Source of the DNA: Actinoalloteichus hoggarensis
Lineage (GTDB): Bacteria; Actinomycetota; Actinomycetes; Mycobacteriales; Pseudonocardiaceae
Direction of reading: 5' to 3'
Length of the DNA stretch: 64,000 bases
Assembly (NCBI RefSeq): GCF_002234535.1
Contig: NZ_CP022521.1
Location: 4,836,001 to 4,900,000, forward strand
A program made the translations under genes and the position numbers. Shown here piece by piece: positions 34,097 to 42,012 of this stretch (positions are counted from its first letter, which is position 1; each line of letters begins with the position of its first letter). The notes beneath the pieces are model-generated. The model searched no databases, was not told where the DNA came from, and saw nothing but the letters and a program-made list of their open reading frames with translations.

Positions 34097-35229
34097 CGAG
34101 CAGTGAGCCCACGACCATCTCCGCCGAGCCCGGCAGCCCGTTCATCGACGTGGTCCGCGAGTTCCGGGCCACACCCGCCCGGGTCTTCCGGGCCACACCC
34201 GCCCGGGTCTTCCGCGCCTCGACGGAGTCCGAGCTGGTCGCCCGGTGGCTCGGCCCTCGTGAACTCGATCTGCGGGTCGAGGAGTACGACGCACGCCCGG
34301 CGGGCGCCTACCGCTACGTCCACCGCGACACGACGGGACAGGAGTACGCCTTCCGAGGCGTCTTCCACACGGTCACGGCGAACACCAGGATCGTCAAGAC
34401 CTTCGAGTTCGACGGAGCACCCGGTCAGGTGAGCCTGGAGACCACCGAGCTGGAGGACCTCGGCGGGCGCACCCGACTGCGCACCCGGTCGGTGTTCCCC
34501 TCGGTCCAGGCACGCGACGCCGCGATCGAGGCAGGCATGGAGCACGGCGTCCGCGATTCGATGGATCGGCTCGCCGAGGCCCTGTCGGGCGCGAACACCC
34601 CGGGGCAGGCCTCGCCGACCGCCGAGGGTCGGGTCGTCGTGGACATCACCATGTCCCTGGACGGCTACGTCGCCGCGCCCGGGGCGGACCTGGAGCACGG
34701 CGCGGGCATCGGGGGCGAGGTCCTGCACGACTGGGTGTTGCGCAAGCAGACCGCGGCGACCGCCGAACTGATCGCGGACATCGTCGCCCGCACCGGCGCG
34801 GTGATCATGGGGCGACGCACCTTCGACTTCGTCAACGGTCCCCATGGTTGGCGGGACGACCTCGGTTACGGCGGAAAGCGCGACCAGTCGGCAGCGCCGC
34901 CGGTGTTCGTGGTGACCCACTCGGTGCCTGCACAGGTGCGATTGGCCGACCGGTTCACCTTCGTCACGGAGGGACTCGAACAGGCGCTGCTCGCGGCGCG
35001 GGCCGTCGCAGGCGCCAAGGACGTCGTGATCATGGGCGGGGGCGCCCTGGCGAACGAGTTCCTGCGCGCTGGGCTCGTCGACGTCCTCTCCCTGCACGTC
35101 GCCCCGGTGACGTTCGGCTCCGGCACCCCGTTGTTCCCGGCCTCGGGGGGCGCCGCACTACGACTGGAGCTGCTCGAGTCGACGTCGACGCCCGCGGCCC
35201 ATCACCTGGTCTACCGCGTGCTGCGGTGA
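34093..35229 (+). CDS. SRPBCC (AHSA1) - RibD C-terminal fusion protein
   Basis: A 378-residue two-domain protein. Residues 17-150 form an AHSA1/CalC-type SRPBCC domain (VVREFRATPARVFRA, ARWLGPRELDLRVEEYD, FHTVTANTRIVKTFEF). Residues 180-378 form a RibD C-terminal/dihydrofolate-reductase-like domain (VVDITMSLDGYVAAPG, VIMGRRTFDF, VIMGGGALANEFL, PLFPASGG). Usually these are separate proteins controlled by an ArsR regulator. A perfect 24-bp duplication (34162-34209) doubles FRATPARV in the first domain. The RibD-C part probably binds NADPH and reduces an unknown substrate. Confidence 0.88.
   Translation: MTSSEPTTISAEPGSPFIDVVREFRATPARVFRATPARVFRASTESELVARWLGPRELDLRVEEYDARPAGAYRYVHRDTTGQEYAFRGVFHTVTANTRIVKTFEFDGAPGQVSLETTELEDLGGRTRLRTRSVFPSVQARDAAIEAGMEHGVRDSMDRLAEALSGANTPGQASPTAEGRVVVDITMSLDGYVAAPGADLEHGAGIGGEVLHDWVLRKQTAATAELIADIVARTGAVIMGRRTFDFVNGPHGWRDDLGYGGKRDQSAAPPVFVVTHSVPAQVRLADRFTFVTEGLEQALLAARAVAGAKDVVIMGGGALANEFLRAGLVDVLSLHVAPVTFGSGTPLFPASGGAALRLELLESTSTPAAHHLVYRVLR
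34162..34209 (+). repeat. 24-bp perfect tandem duplication inside a gene
   Basis: Two exact consecutive 24-bp copies, starting TTCCGGGCCACACCC and ending CGGGTC. They add eight residues at the start of the SRPBCC domain. Normal family members have a single copy, so the duplication looks recent. Confidence 0.92.
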
Positions 35230-35558
35230 CCGCGTCCCGCGCGTCCCGGCGGCGGCGACTCGGGGGCATCGTGCTCGGCGCCGACGCGAGCCCGCACCGC
35301 CGCCCCGCGACCGCCGCGACGCGTCGGTCACTAGGCTCGGCATTCTGACGGACCGGCGTCGGGACGGTCGGGACGACGTCGGCTCGTCGGAGTGATACGC
35401 CTGGCCCCTGCCGTCCTGAGGTCGGTCGAGACCGTGTGCTTTACCGTTCACATAGTCCGTCCTCAACAGACTGTCGATGTGGCCACCGGGTCCCGGCGCG
35501 ACATCAGGCCGGCGAGGTCCGCGGCCCGCCGCCGTCGCCGAACCGAGGAAGCCACCAG
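35230..35558. other. Intergenic stretch upstream of menC
   Basis: About 330 bp. AT-richer DNA around 35436-35470 (CTTTACCGTTCACATAGT) may hold the menC promoter with CATAGT as -10, but no good -35 was found. Nothing else supported. Confidence 0.4.
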
Positions 35559-36566
35559 GTGACCAGCACCGAGATCGACTTCGACAACGCTCACGTCTAC
35601 GCCGTCCCGATGCGGACCCGCTTCCGCGGCATCACCGTGCGGGAGGGGATGCTCTTCGAAGGCCCTGCCGGGTGGGGCGAGTTCTGCCCGTTCCCGGAAT
35701 ACGACGACCACGAGTCCGCCGCCTGGCTGGCCACCGCGATCGAACAGTGCACCGACGGCTGGCCGGAGCCCGTTCGCGATCGAATACCCGTCAACTGCAC
35801 GGTGCCCGCCGTCGGTCCCGAACGTGCCAAGGAGATCGTCGCGGCGGCAGGCTGCCAGACGGCGAAGATCAAGATCGCCGATCATCCCGGCTCCTCCCAC
35901 GAGGATCTGGCTCGGGTACGGGCGGTGCGTGAGGCCCTCGGGCCCGACGGGGCGATCCGGGTGGACGCCAACGCGGTCTGGGACGTCGACACCGCGGTGT
36001 CCCAGATCCGGCTGCTCGACGCGGCCGCGGCCGGCCTCGAGTACGTCGAACAGCCCTGCCGGACCATCGAGGAGCTGGCGGCCGTGCGACGCCAGGTGAC
36101 CGTGCCCATCGCCGCCGACGAGTCGATCCGCCGGGCGGAGGACCCGCTGCGGGTGGCCGTCGCGGGAGCCGCCGACATCGCCGTGCTCAAGTGCACGCCG
36201 CTCGGCGGGGTCCGCCGCGCGCTGCGCGTCGCCGAGTCGGCAGGCCTGCCCTGTGTCGTGTCCTCCGCGTTGGAGACCAGCGTCGGGCTCGGCGCGCAGC
36301 TCGCCCTGGCAGGAGCGCTGCCCACGCTGGATCTCGCGTGCGGCCTCGGCACGGTGTCCCTGCTCGGCGGGGACGTCGTCGACGAGGCGTCCTCGCTGCG
36401 TCCGGTCCACGGCGTCCTGCCCGTGCCGCGCACCCCCGTGGCCCCTGACCCGACGGCACTGGCCGAATACGAGTCGACCGATCCCGAGCGGGTGCGCTGG
36501 TGGCGGGATCGCCTTCGCCGCGTCCGCGCCGCCCTGGCCGACCGACAGGCGACGCTGCGGGACTGA
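35559..36566 (+). CDS. menC: o-Succinylbenzoate synthase
   Basis: A 335-residue enolase-superfamily enzyme of menaquinone synthesis, dehydrating SHCHC to o-succinylbenzoate. Features: the N-terminal AHVYAVPMRTRFRGITVREG, the catalytic KxK pair in TAKIKIAD, metal ligands in RVDANAVWD, EYVEQPC and AADESIR, and the second base Lys in VLKCTPLGG. GTG 35559 has GAGGA about 11 nt upstream and begins at the conserved sequence. A perfect 10-bp hairpin follows the stop. No other men genes are in view, which is normal for actinobacteria with scattered men loci. Confidence 0.93.
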   Translation: MTSTEIDFDNAHVYAVPMRTRFRGITVREGMLFEGPAGWGEFCPFPEYDDHESAAWLATAIEQCTDGWPEPVRDRIPVNCTVPAVGPERAKEIVAAAGCQTAKIKIADHPGSSHEDLARVRAVREALGPDGAIRVDANAVWDVDTAVSQIRLLDAAAAGLEYVEQPCRTIEELAAVRRQVTVPIAADESIRRAEDPLRVAVAGAADIAVLKCTPLGGVRRALRVAESAGLPCVVSSALETSVGLGAQLALAGALPTLDLACGLGTVSLLGGDVVDEASSLRPVHGVLPVPRTPVAPDPTALAEYESTDPERVRWWRDRLRRVRAALADRQATLRD

Positions 36567-36908
36567 CGGCGACCCGCCGCCCGCGTGTGGCGGGTCGCGG
36601 CTCGCAGGCAGCCGAGCGTGATCCCGATCGACGTCGGGCCCGTCGCGGCCGGGGACCCACGGCGTAGACGAGTCGACGGGGATGACCGGCCGGACGGAGG
36701 TTCCCGCCGCTCGTGGTGGTCACGGACGTGGTGGTGGTCGTGGCGGCGGCGGCCGCACGGTGCGTACCGACGGGAGCGCCTTCGACGAGGCTCCCGCATT
36801 CCAGGAGCTGCACCGCATGCCGGAGGACGGCGAGGAACCACCGGCCTTCGCGATTCCCCGGAACGACCCCTGCGCCGGCACGAACAGTCCGGCGTGAACC
36901 GACCGGCG
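36567..36908. other. Gene-free gap with terminator
   Basis: About 340 bp between convergent menC and a dehydrogenase gene. It begins with the hairpin at 36569-36598; the rest includes a GTGGTGGTCGTGGCGGCGGC low-complexity run near 36730. Short frames here show no domain. Confidence 0.5.
36569..36598 (+). terminator. Hairpin terminator after menC
   Basis: GCGACCCGCC (36569-36578) pairs perfectly with GGCGGGTCGC (36589-36598) around a 10-nt loop, starting just 3 bp after the menC stop. There is no T-run, as usual in this GC range. Confidence 0.7.
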
Positions 36909-37898
36909 TCAACGACCCGCGCGGACCACGTTCGTCAACGGCTCCCCGGCCGCCAGCCGCCCGATGTTCGCGGCGATGTCGGCCGCTCGACCACCGAAGG
37001 TCTCGGCGGTGTGTCCGGAGTGGTGCGGCGTGAGGACCACGTTGTCCAGGGTGTGAAACGGCCTCGAGTGTCCCCGTGTGCCGACGCCGTCCTTGGGATG
37101 CGACCACCACACGTCCAGTGCCGCACCGCCGATCCGCCGCTGCGCCAGTGCCTCGTACAGGGCGTCCTCGTCGACGATCGGACCGCGCGCCACGTTGACC
37201 AGCAGCGCGGAGGGCCGCATCACGGCGAGGCGATCGGCGTCGATCAGGCCCGTGGTGGCGGCCGACAGGGGCACGGTGACGACCACGACGTCGGAGGCTT
37301 CGAGCAGGGCGTCGAGTTCGTCGTCGCCGTCGACCCGATCGAGCCGCAGATCGGCGGGCAGCGGGGCCCGCGGGTCGCGGCGGACAGCGCGGGCACGCAT
37401 GCCCAACGCCGTCGTCGCCCGCACCACCTGCCGCCCGATCTCGCCCAGCCCGATCACACCGATGGTGCGGCCCGCGAGGCCGAGCCCCAGCGGTACCGAG
37501 GAATCCAGCACGACCGACTCCCATCGACCGGAGCGGAACCGGCGTTCGACCGGCAGCACGCGGCGGGAGAGCATCATCGTCACCATCACCACGTGCTCGG
37601 CGATGGAACGGCCGTGATGGAAGGTGTTGCAGACGGTCACGCCGGGCGCGAGCACGTCCAAGGGGATGCGGTCGTAACCCGCACCGGTGACGTGCACCAA
37701 CCGCAGCCGCTCGGCGTGTTCGGCCATCGCGGGTGTCATCCTGGCGGCCACCAGCACGTCGGCGTCGACGAGTTCCTCGGCGACCTCGGCGTCCGGTCGG
37801 CCGGCCATCAGTCGCCAGTCGTGGCCGTCGGTGCCCGCGGCGGTGAGCTCGGCGGTGAAGAACCGAGTCAGCACCGGATCGGTCAGGACGATCTTCAT
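36909..37898 (-). CDS. D-isomer-specific 2-hydroxyacid dehydrogenase
   Basis: A 329-residue NAD-linked dehydrogenase. The dinucleotide motif is GVIGLGEIGRQVVRA, the catalytic Arg is in VNVARGPIVDED, and the acid/His region is VWWSHPKDGVG then VLTPHHSGHT. FNTFHHGRS-like residues near 100 (CNTFHHGRSIAEH) are typical of the phosphoglycerate/phosphonate dehydrogenase-like branch. ATG 37898 is preferred (GAGGA 10 nt upstream) over a GTG two codons earlier. It ends the sugar-acid gene group on this strand; the substrate is unknown. Confidence 0.88.
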   Translation of the reverse strand: MKIVLTDPVLTRFFTAELTAAGTDGHDWRLMAGRPDAEVAEELVDADVLVAARMTPAMAEHAERLRLVHVTGAGYDRIPLDVLAPGVTVCNTFHHGRSIAEHVVMVTMMLSRRVLPVERRFRSGRWESVVLDSSVPLGLGLAGRTIGVIGLGEIGRQVVRATTALGMRARAVRRDPRAPLPADLRLDRVDGDDELDALLEASDVVVVTVPLSAATTGLIDADRLAVMRPSALLVNVARGPIVDEDALYEALAQRRIGGAALDVWWSHPKDGVGTRGHSRPFHTLDNVVLTPHHSGHTAETFGGRAADIAANIGRLAAGEPLTNVVRAGR

Positions 37899-37990
37899 CG
37901 CCACAGGGTCCTCTTCTTCTCGGTCGTCTCCGGTGGCAGGCCACCGTCTGGTCGCGCGCCTGCGGCAGGCGCTCCGCTGTGCGGCCCCGC

Positions 37991-38103
37991 GGTCTTGTCG
38001 CCTGAGGTCTTGTCGCCTGCGGTCTTGCGCACCACGGACCTTTCACGGCGGACTGGTGCACGGCGGTTCTGTGCACGGCGGACTGGTGCACGGGGATCTC
38101 GTG
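37991..38103. repeat. Two short 15-bp tandem arrays
   Basis: GGTCTTGTCGCCTGA occurs two and a half times (37991-38030), and CACGGCGGACTGGTG occurs as four units with small changes (38044-38103). Both units are 15 bp. They lie between the dehydrogenase start and the second SOS promoter. Confidence 0.88.
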
Positions 38104-38195
38104 CGCTGCCGTTCTCCCGCCGCCGTCTCTTCCGTACTGCCGTCTCGTCGCCCTCGTCCGGGCTCGGGCACAGCACAGACCACTCGATCGATATC

Positions 38196-38224
38196 TTGCC
38201 TAAATAGAACACATGTTCGATAGT
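38196..38224 (+). promoter_or_regulatory. LexA (SOS) box in a leaderless promoter, second copy
   Basis: TTGCCT (38196-38201), exactly 17 bp, GATAGT (38219-38224), then 7 nt to ATG 38232. The spacer contains TAGAACACATGTTCGA (38205-38220), one mismatch from TCGAAC-N4-GTTCGA. The surrounding 45 bp (CGATCGATATCTTG, TAGAACA, TGTTCGATAGTCG, TGTCATGG) match the minus-strand site at 8117-8165 closely. Confidence 0.82.
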
Positions 38225-38231
38225 CGATGTC

Positions 38232-38909
38232 ATGGTCATTCACTCGCTCACCGCGGCCGCGATGGTCACCGCCCCGACGATGCTCACGCTGTCCACCGAG
38301 CAGGTCGCATCGGCCGCGCTCGCCGTTGCCGCCATAGTCACCATGGTCGCCATAGTCACCACGGTCGGCGTACTCGCCGGCGCACCTCTCGTCCGGCCGC
38401 CCGTGTCCGCCCGGCACACCGGGGAAGCCGACCATGCCTCGGGACACGCTCCGCGCCCGGTCGACCGACGGGGGCCGCGGCACGGCACCGGTCAGCGCCG
38501 TCCGGCCGGTGTGAGCCATCGGACGACCGCCCCGCTGATCGCCGAGCCGCTGACGACCGCCCCACAGTCGCCTGAGCCGAACGCGGCCCGATCGAGAAGC
38601 CCCGTCCGGACCCGACGGTCCTCGATTCGCGGGATCGGACGCCAAGACGGTCGCACCGTCACCAGCGCGGAGCCGTGGGGTCGAAGTCGGGCTGAGCCCG
38701 GCGCATGTAGCCGGTGTCGTCGCGCTCCCGAATCCCGCTGCTCAGGTACTGCTCGTGCAGCCTGGCGAGCGCGTCGCGATCCAGCTCGACGCCGAGGCCG
38801 GGCCCCGTGGGCACGGGCACCGCACCCTGCTCGAAGCGCAGCGCGCCGGGCACCACCACGTCCTCGTCGGCGGCCTTCCAAGGCCAGTGCGTATCGCAGG
38901 CATAGCTGA
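38232..38909 (+). CDS. Putative SOS-controlled membrane ORF
   Basis: ATG 38232 follows the LexA-box promoter by 7 nt. The first 55 residues look real: MVIHSLTAAAMVTAPTM then one long hydrophobic segment (SAALAVAAIVTMVAIVTTVG) that would cross the membrane once. After residue ~60 the sequence turns Arg/Pro/Thr-rich, and the last 250 nt overlap the 3' end of gudD antisense. The true stop may therefore have been lost, or the protein may be short with a decayed tail. No family recognised. The start MxxxSLxA resembles that of the other SOS ORF (MDLYSLAA). Confidence 0.4.
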   Translation: MVIHSLTAAAMVTAPTMLTLSTEQVASAALAVAAIVTMVAIVTTVGVLAGAPLVRPPVSARHTGEADHASGHAPRPVDRRGPRHGTGQRRPAGVSHRTTAPLIAEPLTTAPQSPEPNAARSRSPVRTRRSSIRGIGRQDGRTVTSAEPWGRSRAEPGACSRCRRAPESRCSGTARAAWRARRDPARRRGRAPWARAPHPARSAARRAPPRPRRRPSKASAYRRHS

Positions 38910-39948
38910 GATTGGGCGTGGCCGCCGCCAGATGGGTCATCGCGGCGAGGCTGATGCCCAGGTGCGAGTTCGAGTGCATCGACAGACCCAGTCCGAAGGT
39001 GTCACAGATGCCGGCGAGCACGCGCGACCTGCCAAGGCCTCCCCAGAAGTGGTGATCCGAGAGGACCACGCCGACGGCATCCTGTGCCACCGCCGGCTTG
39101 ACGTGGTCGAAGGCGACGACGCACATGTTCGTCGCCAACGGCATCGAGACCTCCCTGGCCACCTCGGCCATGCCGTCGACACCGGGGGTCGGATCCTCCA
39201 GATACTCCAGGACCCCGTCCAACTCCTTGCCGACACGGATGGACGTCCGCACGGTCCAGGCGCCGTTCGGATCGATGCGTAACGGGTGGTCGGGAAAGGC
39301 ACGACGCAGTGCCCGGATCGCCTCGATCTCCTCGTCGGGCGGGAACACCCCGCCCTTGAGCTTGATGGCGCTGAAGCCGTACTCGTCGATCATTCGACGG
39401 GCCTGGGCGACGAGCTGGTCCGGAGCGAGGGCGGCGCCCCAGTGATCTTCCTCGGCACCGGGGTGGCCCGCCCACTTGTAGAACAGGTAGGCGCTGTAGT
39501 CGACGCGGTCCCGTACGGCACCCCCGAGCAGATCACTGACCGGACGGCCGATCGCATGCCCCTGAATGTCCAGACAGGCGACCTCGAAAGGAGACAGAAC
39601 CCGGTCGGCGGTGCTGCTACCGGTCACCATCCCGCTCATGCCGTGGCCCGTCTTGGACGTGTCGGCGGCCAGCGTCACCTGGACGCGACGGGCGATCTCG
39701 TTGACGTCCCAGACGTCGACGTCGATGAGCTGTGCGGCCGCCAGCCGAAGTCGGTCCAGGTGTCCCGCGTCGCCGTAGGTCTCACCGAGTCCGACAAGCC
39801 CGGAGTCGGTCACGATCTCGATGATGGCTCGCAGCGCGAAGGGTTCGTGTACGCCGACGACGTTGAGCAGCGGCAGATCGCGGAAGGCGACCGGGGTCAC
39901 CCGGATCTCGCGGATGCGATGCGGCTCGGTGGTCACGCTCTCGGGCAC
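38659..39948 (-). CDS. gudD: D-glucarate dehydratase
   Basis: A 429-residue enolase-superfamily enzyme converting D-glucarate to 5-dehydro-4-deoxyglucarate, the substrate of KdgD (encoded at 24441-25361). The mechanism residues are visible: the KxK pair in AIKLKGGVF (Lys196/198), metal ligands in RIDPNGAW (Asp226), EYLEDPTPG (Glu251) and ATNMCV (Asn274), and the catalytic His in GLSMHSNSHLG (325). The spacing matches glucarate dehydratase rather than mandelate racemase. GTG 39948 has GGAGGA about 6 nt upstream; the longer frame reaching 40059 runs through the promoter region and is rejected. Confidence 0.93.
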   Translation of the reverse strand: MPESVTTEPHRIREIRVTPVAFRDLPLLNVVGVHEPFALRAIIEIVTDSGLVGLGETYGDAGHLDRLRLAAAQLIDVDVWDVNEIARRVQVTLAADTSKTGHGMSGMVTGSSTADRVLSPFEVACLDIQGHAIGRPVSDLLGGAVRDRVDYSAYLFYKWAGHPGAEEDHWGAALAPDQLVAQARRMIDEYGFSAIKLKGGVFPPDEEIEAIRALRRAFPDHPLRIDPNGAWTVRTSIRVGKELDGVLEYLEDPTPGVDGMAEVAREVSMPLATNMCVVAFDHVKPAVAQDAVGVVLSDHHFWGGLGRSRVLAGICDTFGLGLSMHSNSHLGISLAAMTHLAAATPNLSYACDTHWPWKAADEDVVVPGALRFEQGAVPVPTGPGLGVELDRDALARLHEQYLSSGIRERDDTGYMRRAQPDFDPTAPRW

Positions 39949-40022
39949 CAGGCTCCTCCGAGGAGTCGACCGACGGCGATCGTCGGCGATCGATGGATAC
40001 CGGCGCAGTCTAACCAGAAGGT

Positions 40023-40038
40023 GTCCACATGGGTAGAC
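40023..40038 (-). promoter_or_regulatory. Operator-like element upstream of gudD
   Basis: On the minus strand it reads GTCTACCCATGTGGAC, an imperfect palindrome (GTCTAC-CCAT-GTGGAC), 75 nt upstream of the gudD start. It shares 13 of 16 bases, including the full GTCTACCCAT, with the operator at 26410-26425 of the importer operon. Confidence 0.6.
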
Positions 40039-40251
40039 GTCAGACATAATCGAAGACAACCAGGCTCGGACGGTGCCGAGCGGAAGCCCGCCGCGGATCG
40101 CAACACAGCGCGACGGGAGCGCGGGGGAAGCGGCGAGGCCGACACCATGCGAGGCCGGCGCGTGCCGCCGGACCCTTGCCCGCTACCGCAGCAGTCGCCG
40201 CCCGGTCCCGACTCGACCCTGTCCGCGAACAGGAAGGAGACGATCAAAAGT

Positions 40252-40652
40252 TCATACAGCCATCGCGTCGATCTCGACCAGCATCCCGTCACGGGGCAGG
40301 GCCGTGAACACCGTCGTCCTCGCGGGCAGCGCTTCCTCGGTGACACGGGCGGAGCCGAACTCGCCGTAAGCCTCGCTCTTCGCGGTGAGCTCGTCTCGGC
40401 TGTTCGGACAGCCCGGGGCTGGGGCGCCACCCGCCACCGAGACGCCCCGTCCACCGTCAGGACGGCCTGGATGTCGCCGAGCGCCCTGACGGCCAGTGCC
40501 CGACTTCACCGGGCGAGGCGTAGGCGTCGCTGTCCGGATCGACCGGTCTCTGCGCAGGGCTTGGGGGATCGGGCCTTTGCGGGCACGTGGCAAGACGGTG
40601 TGGGCGGGTACGGAGCGTGGCCGGTGCGAACGGTGGTCTTGGACTGCGGCAT
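40252..40652 (-). pseudogene. ridA pseudogene
   Basis: From ATG 40652 (AGAGGA upstream) the minus strand begins KTTVRTGHAPYPPTPS, a RidA-like N-terminus. A middle part, ALGDIQAVLTVDGAS, appears in another frame. The end, ARTTVFTALPRDGMLVEID then AMAV and stop, is the classic RidA C-terminus in the first frame class. Frameshifts and deletions separate the pieces, and the catalytic core is missing. RidA removes reactive imines and often accompanies PLP enzymes such as the DSD1-like gene nearby. Its loss here suggests a decayed member of that cluster. Confidence 0.75.
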
Positions 40653-41198
40653 GAACAAGGGTTCCTCTCGACCGGCCCCGGCCCGGCCCCGACGCGGTCA
40701 CGACACGGCCGGTCACGACACGAGCGGTCTCGACGTGGGCGATCTCGACACGGGCGATCTCGACGTGGGCGATCTCGACGTGGGCGATCCGGCGTCGAGA
40801 ACGGGTGTCGGCGCGCGGCATCGGGGCCGGTGTCTACCCGGCGGGCGGCCAGGCGTGCGGGACGCTTGGAGATTCGAGGCCGTCGACTAGCCGGCACGGC
40901 CGGGGCTCCCGGACGAACGGAGCGGAGCGGCGCGGCGGCCGAGGTGGCCGGCTCGGTCGGACGTGATCACCGATCGGTGCGGCACGTACGTCGCGGTCTG
41001 GTCGGTTGTGGCCGCGTGGGCCGAGCGGTCGTGGCCGAGCGGTCGTGCAGCCGTGACCGGATCGCCACCTGATCGCGTGATCGCGTAGTTGCGTGACCGT
41101 GTGACCACATGATCGCGTGGGCCGTGCCGTCGTGACCGCGTTGGGCGGGTCCGGCGGGCGTGCGATCGTGGCAGCGCGGACGGTACCCGGTTCGACGG
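40653..41198. other. Repeat-rich gap between IclR and ridA remnant
   Basis: About 545 bp. It contains the 15-bp array at 40696-40785 and a run of GTGATCGCGTGA-like words near 41070-41115. No gene supported; open frames are repeat-driven. Confidence 0.5.
40696..40785. repeat. 15-bp tandem repeat, 6 units
   Basis: Six 15-bp units from GGTCACGACACGGCC to GATCTCGACGTGGGC, the last three nearly exact. It sits 44 bp upstream of the ridA remnant start. On the plus strand the units would encode LDVGD-like pentapeptides, but no gene can be assigned. Confidence 0.92.
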
Positions 41199-41942
41199 TC
41201 AGCGATGGAAGCCGCAGTCGTGGGAGATGGCCGCGGCGGTGGTCAACAGATCGGGCAGCAGTTCCAGGACCTGTTCGTAGCTCAGGAGGATGTCGGGTAC
41301 GGAGACCGACACGGCCGCCGCGACCTGGCCGCCCGCGTCGTGCACGGGCGCGCCGATGCAGTTGATGAACGACTCGTGCTCCGCCCGGTCGACAGCGTGG
41401 CCTTGTTCGGCGACGCGGTCCAGTTCGGCGTGCAACGCAGCGGCGTCGGTGATGGTGCGCTCGGTGAAGCGGACGAAGTCGATCGTGTCGACGACCTGTC
41501 GACGCTGGGTCGAGGGCATTCCCGCCAGGATCACCTTGGCCACCGCGGCACAGTTCAAGGGCGCCCGCAGCCCGATACGGGAGTACATCCGCACCGGATG
41601 ACGCGAGTCGTACTTGTCGACGTAGACCACCTCGCCGCCCTCGAAGGTGGCGAGGTGGACGGTCTGGCCGGTGCGCCGGTTCAGCTCGGCGAGGTGCGGA
41701 CCGGCGATGCCGCGCACCTGACGCTGTTCCAACGCGAGGCTGGACAGTCCGAAGAGCCGCGATCCCAGGTGATAGCGATGGTGCTCGTCGCGGAAGACGA
41801 ATCTCTCGTCCTCCATGGTCCGCAGCAGCCGCAGCACCGTGGTCTTGTGCACGTCGAGACGTTCGGCCAGCTCGGTGAGCGTCCGCGCCTGATCGCCGAG
41901 TTCGACGAGGATGCGCAATGCCTTGGTCAGGCTCTGGCTCAC
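41199..41942 (-). CDS. IclR family transcription regulator
   Basis: A 247-residue regulator with helix-turn-helix (TLTELAERLDVHKTTVLRLLRTM) and the IclR ligand domain (GLRAPLNCAAVAKVILAGM, NCIGAPVHDAGGQVAAAVSVS). The GTG at 41942 has GGAAGAAG upstream. It lies 70 bp downstream of the PfkB kinase gene on the same strand, so the two may form an operon. It is the likely regulator of the kinase/DSD1 pair, whose gap holds GTTGC half-sites (43506-43531). Confidence 0.9.
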   Translation of the reverse strand: MSQSLTKALRILVELGDQARTLTELAERLDVHKTTVLRLLRTMEDERFVFRDEHHRYHLGSRLFGLSSLALEQRQVRGIAGPHLAELNRRTGQTVHLATFEGGEVVYVDKYDSRHPVRMYSRIGLRAPLNCAAVAKVILAGMPSTQRRQVVDTIDFVRFTERTITDAAALHAELDRVAEQGHAVDRAEHESFINCIGAPVHDAGGQVAAAVSVSVPDILLSYEQVLELLPDLLTTAAAISHDCGFHR

Positions 41943-42012
41943 TTCTTCCGCTCCTCGTGACGTGCTCGTCTGATCCGGCCCTCTCAGCGGAGGAGCCCGT
42001 ACGCTACCGCCG

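Noticed and set aside
34093-35229. Splitting the SRPBCC-RibD protein into two genes
   Set aside because: No stop or frameshift lies between the domains and the linker has no start with a ribosome-binding site, so a fusion is the direct reading.
36187-38091. 634-residue minus frame with repeated VHQSAV-like pentapeptides
   Set aside because: It overlaps the 2-hydroxyacid dehydrogenase in another frame and the repeats come from the 15-bp arrays.
37991-38103. CRISPR-like array
   Set aside because: Units are directly adjacent without spacers; no cas genes anywhere in the window.
40587-41072. LDVGD pentapeptide-repeat protein on the plus strand
   Set aside because: True pentapeptide-repeat proteins follow A(D/N)LxX over many units; here only a 15-bp repeat array produces the pattern and no start with a ribosome-binding site exists.
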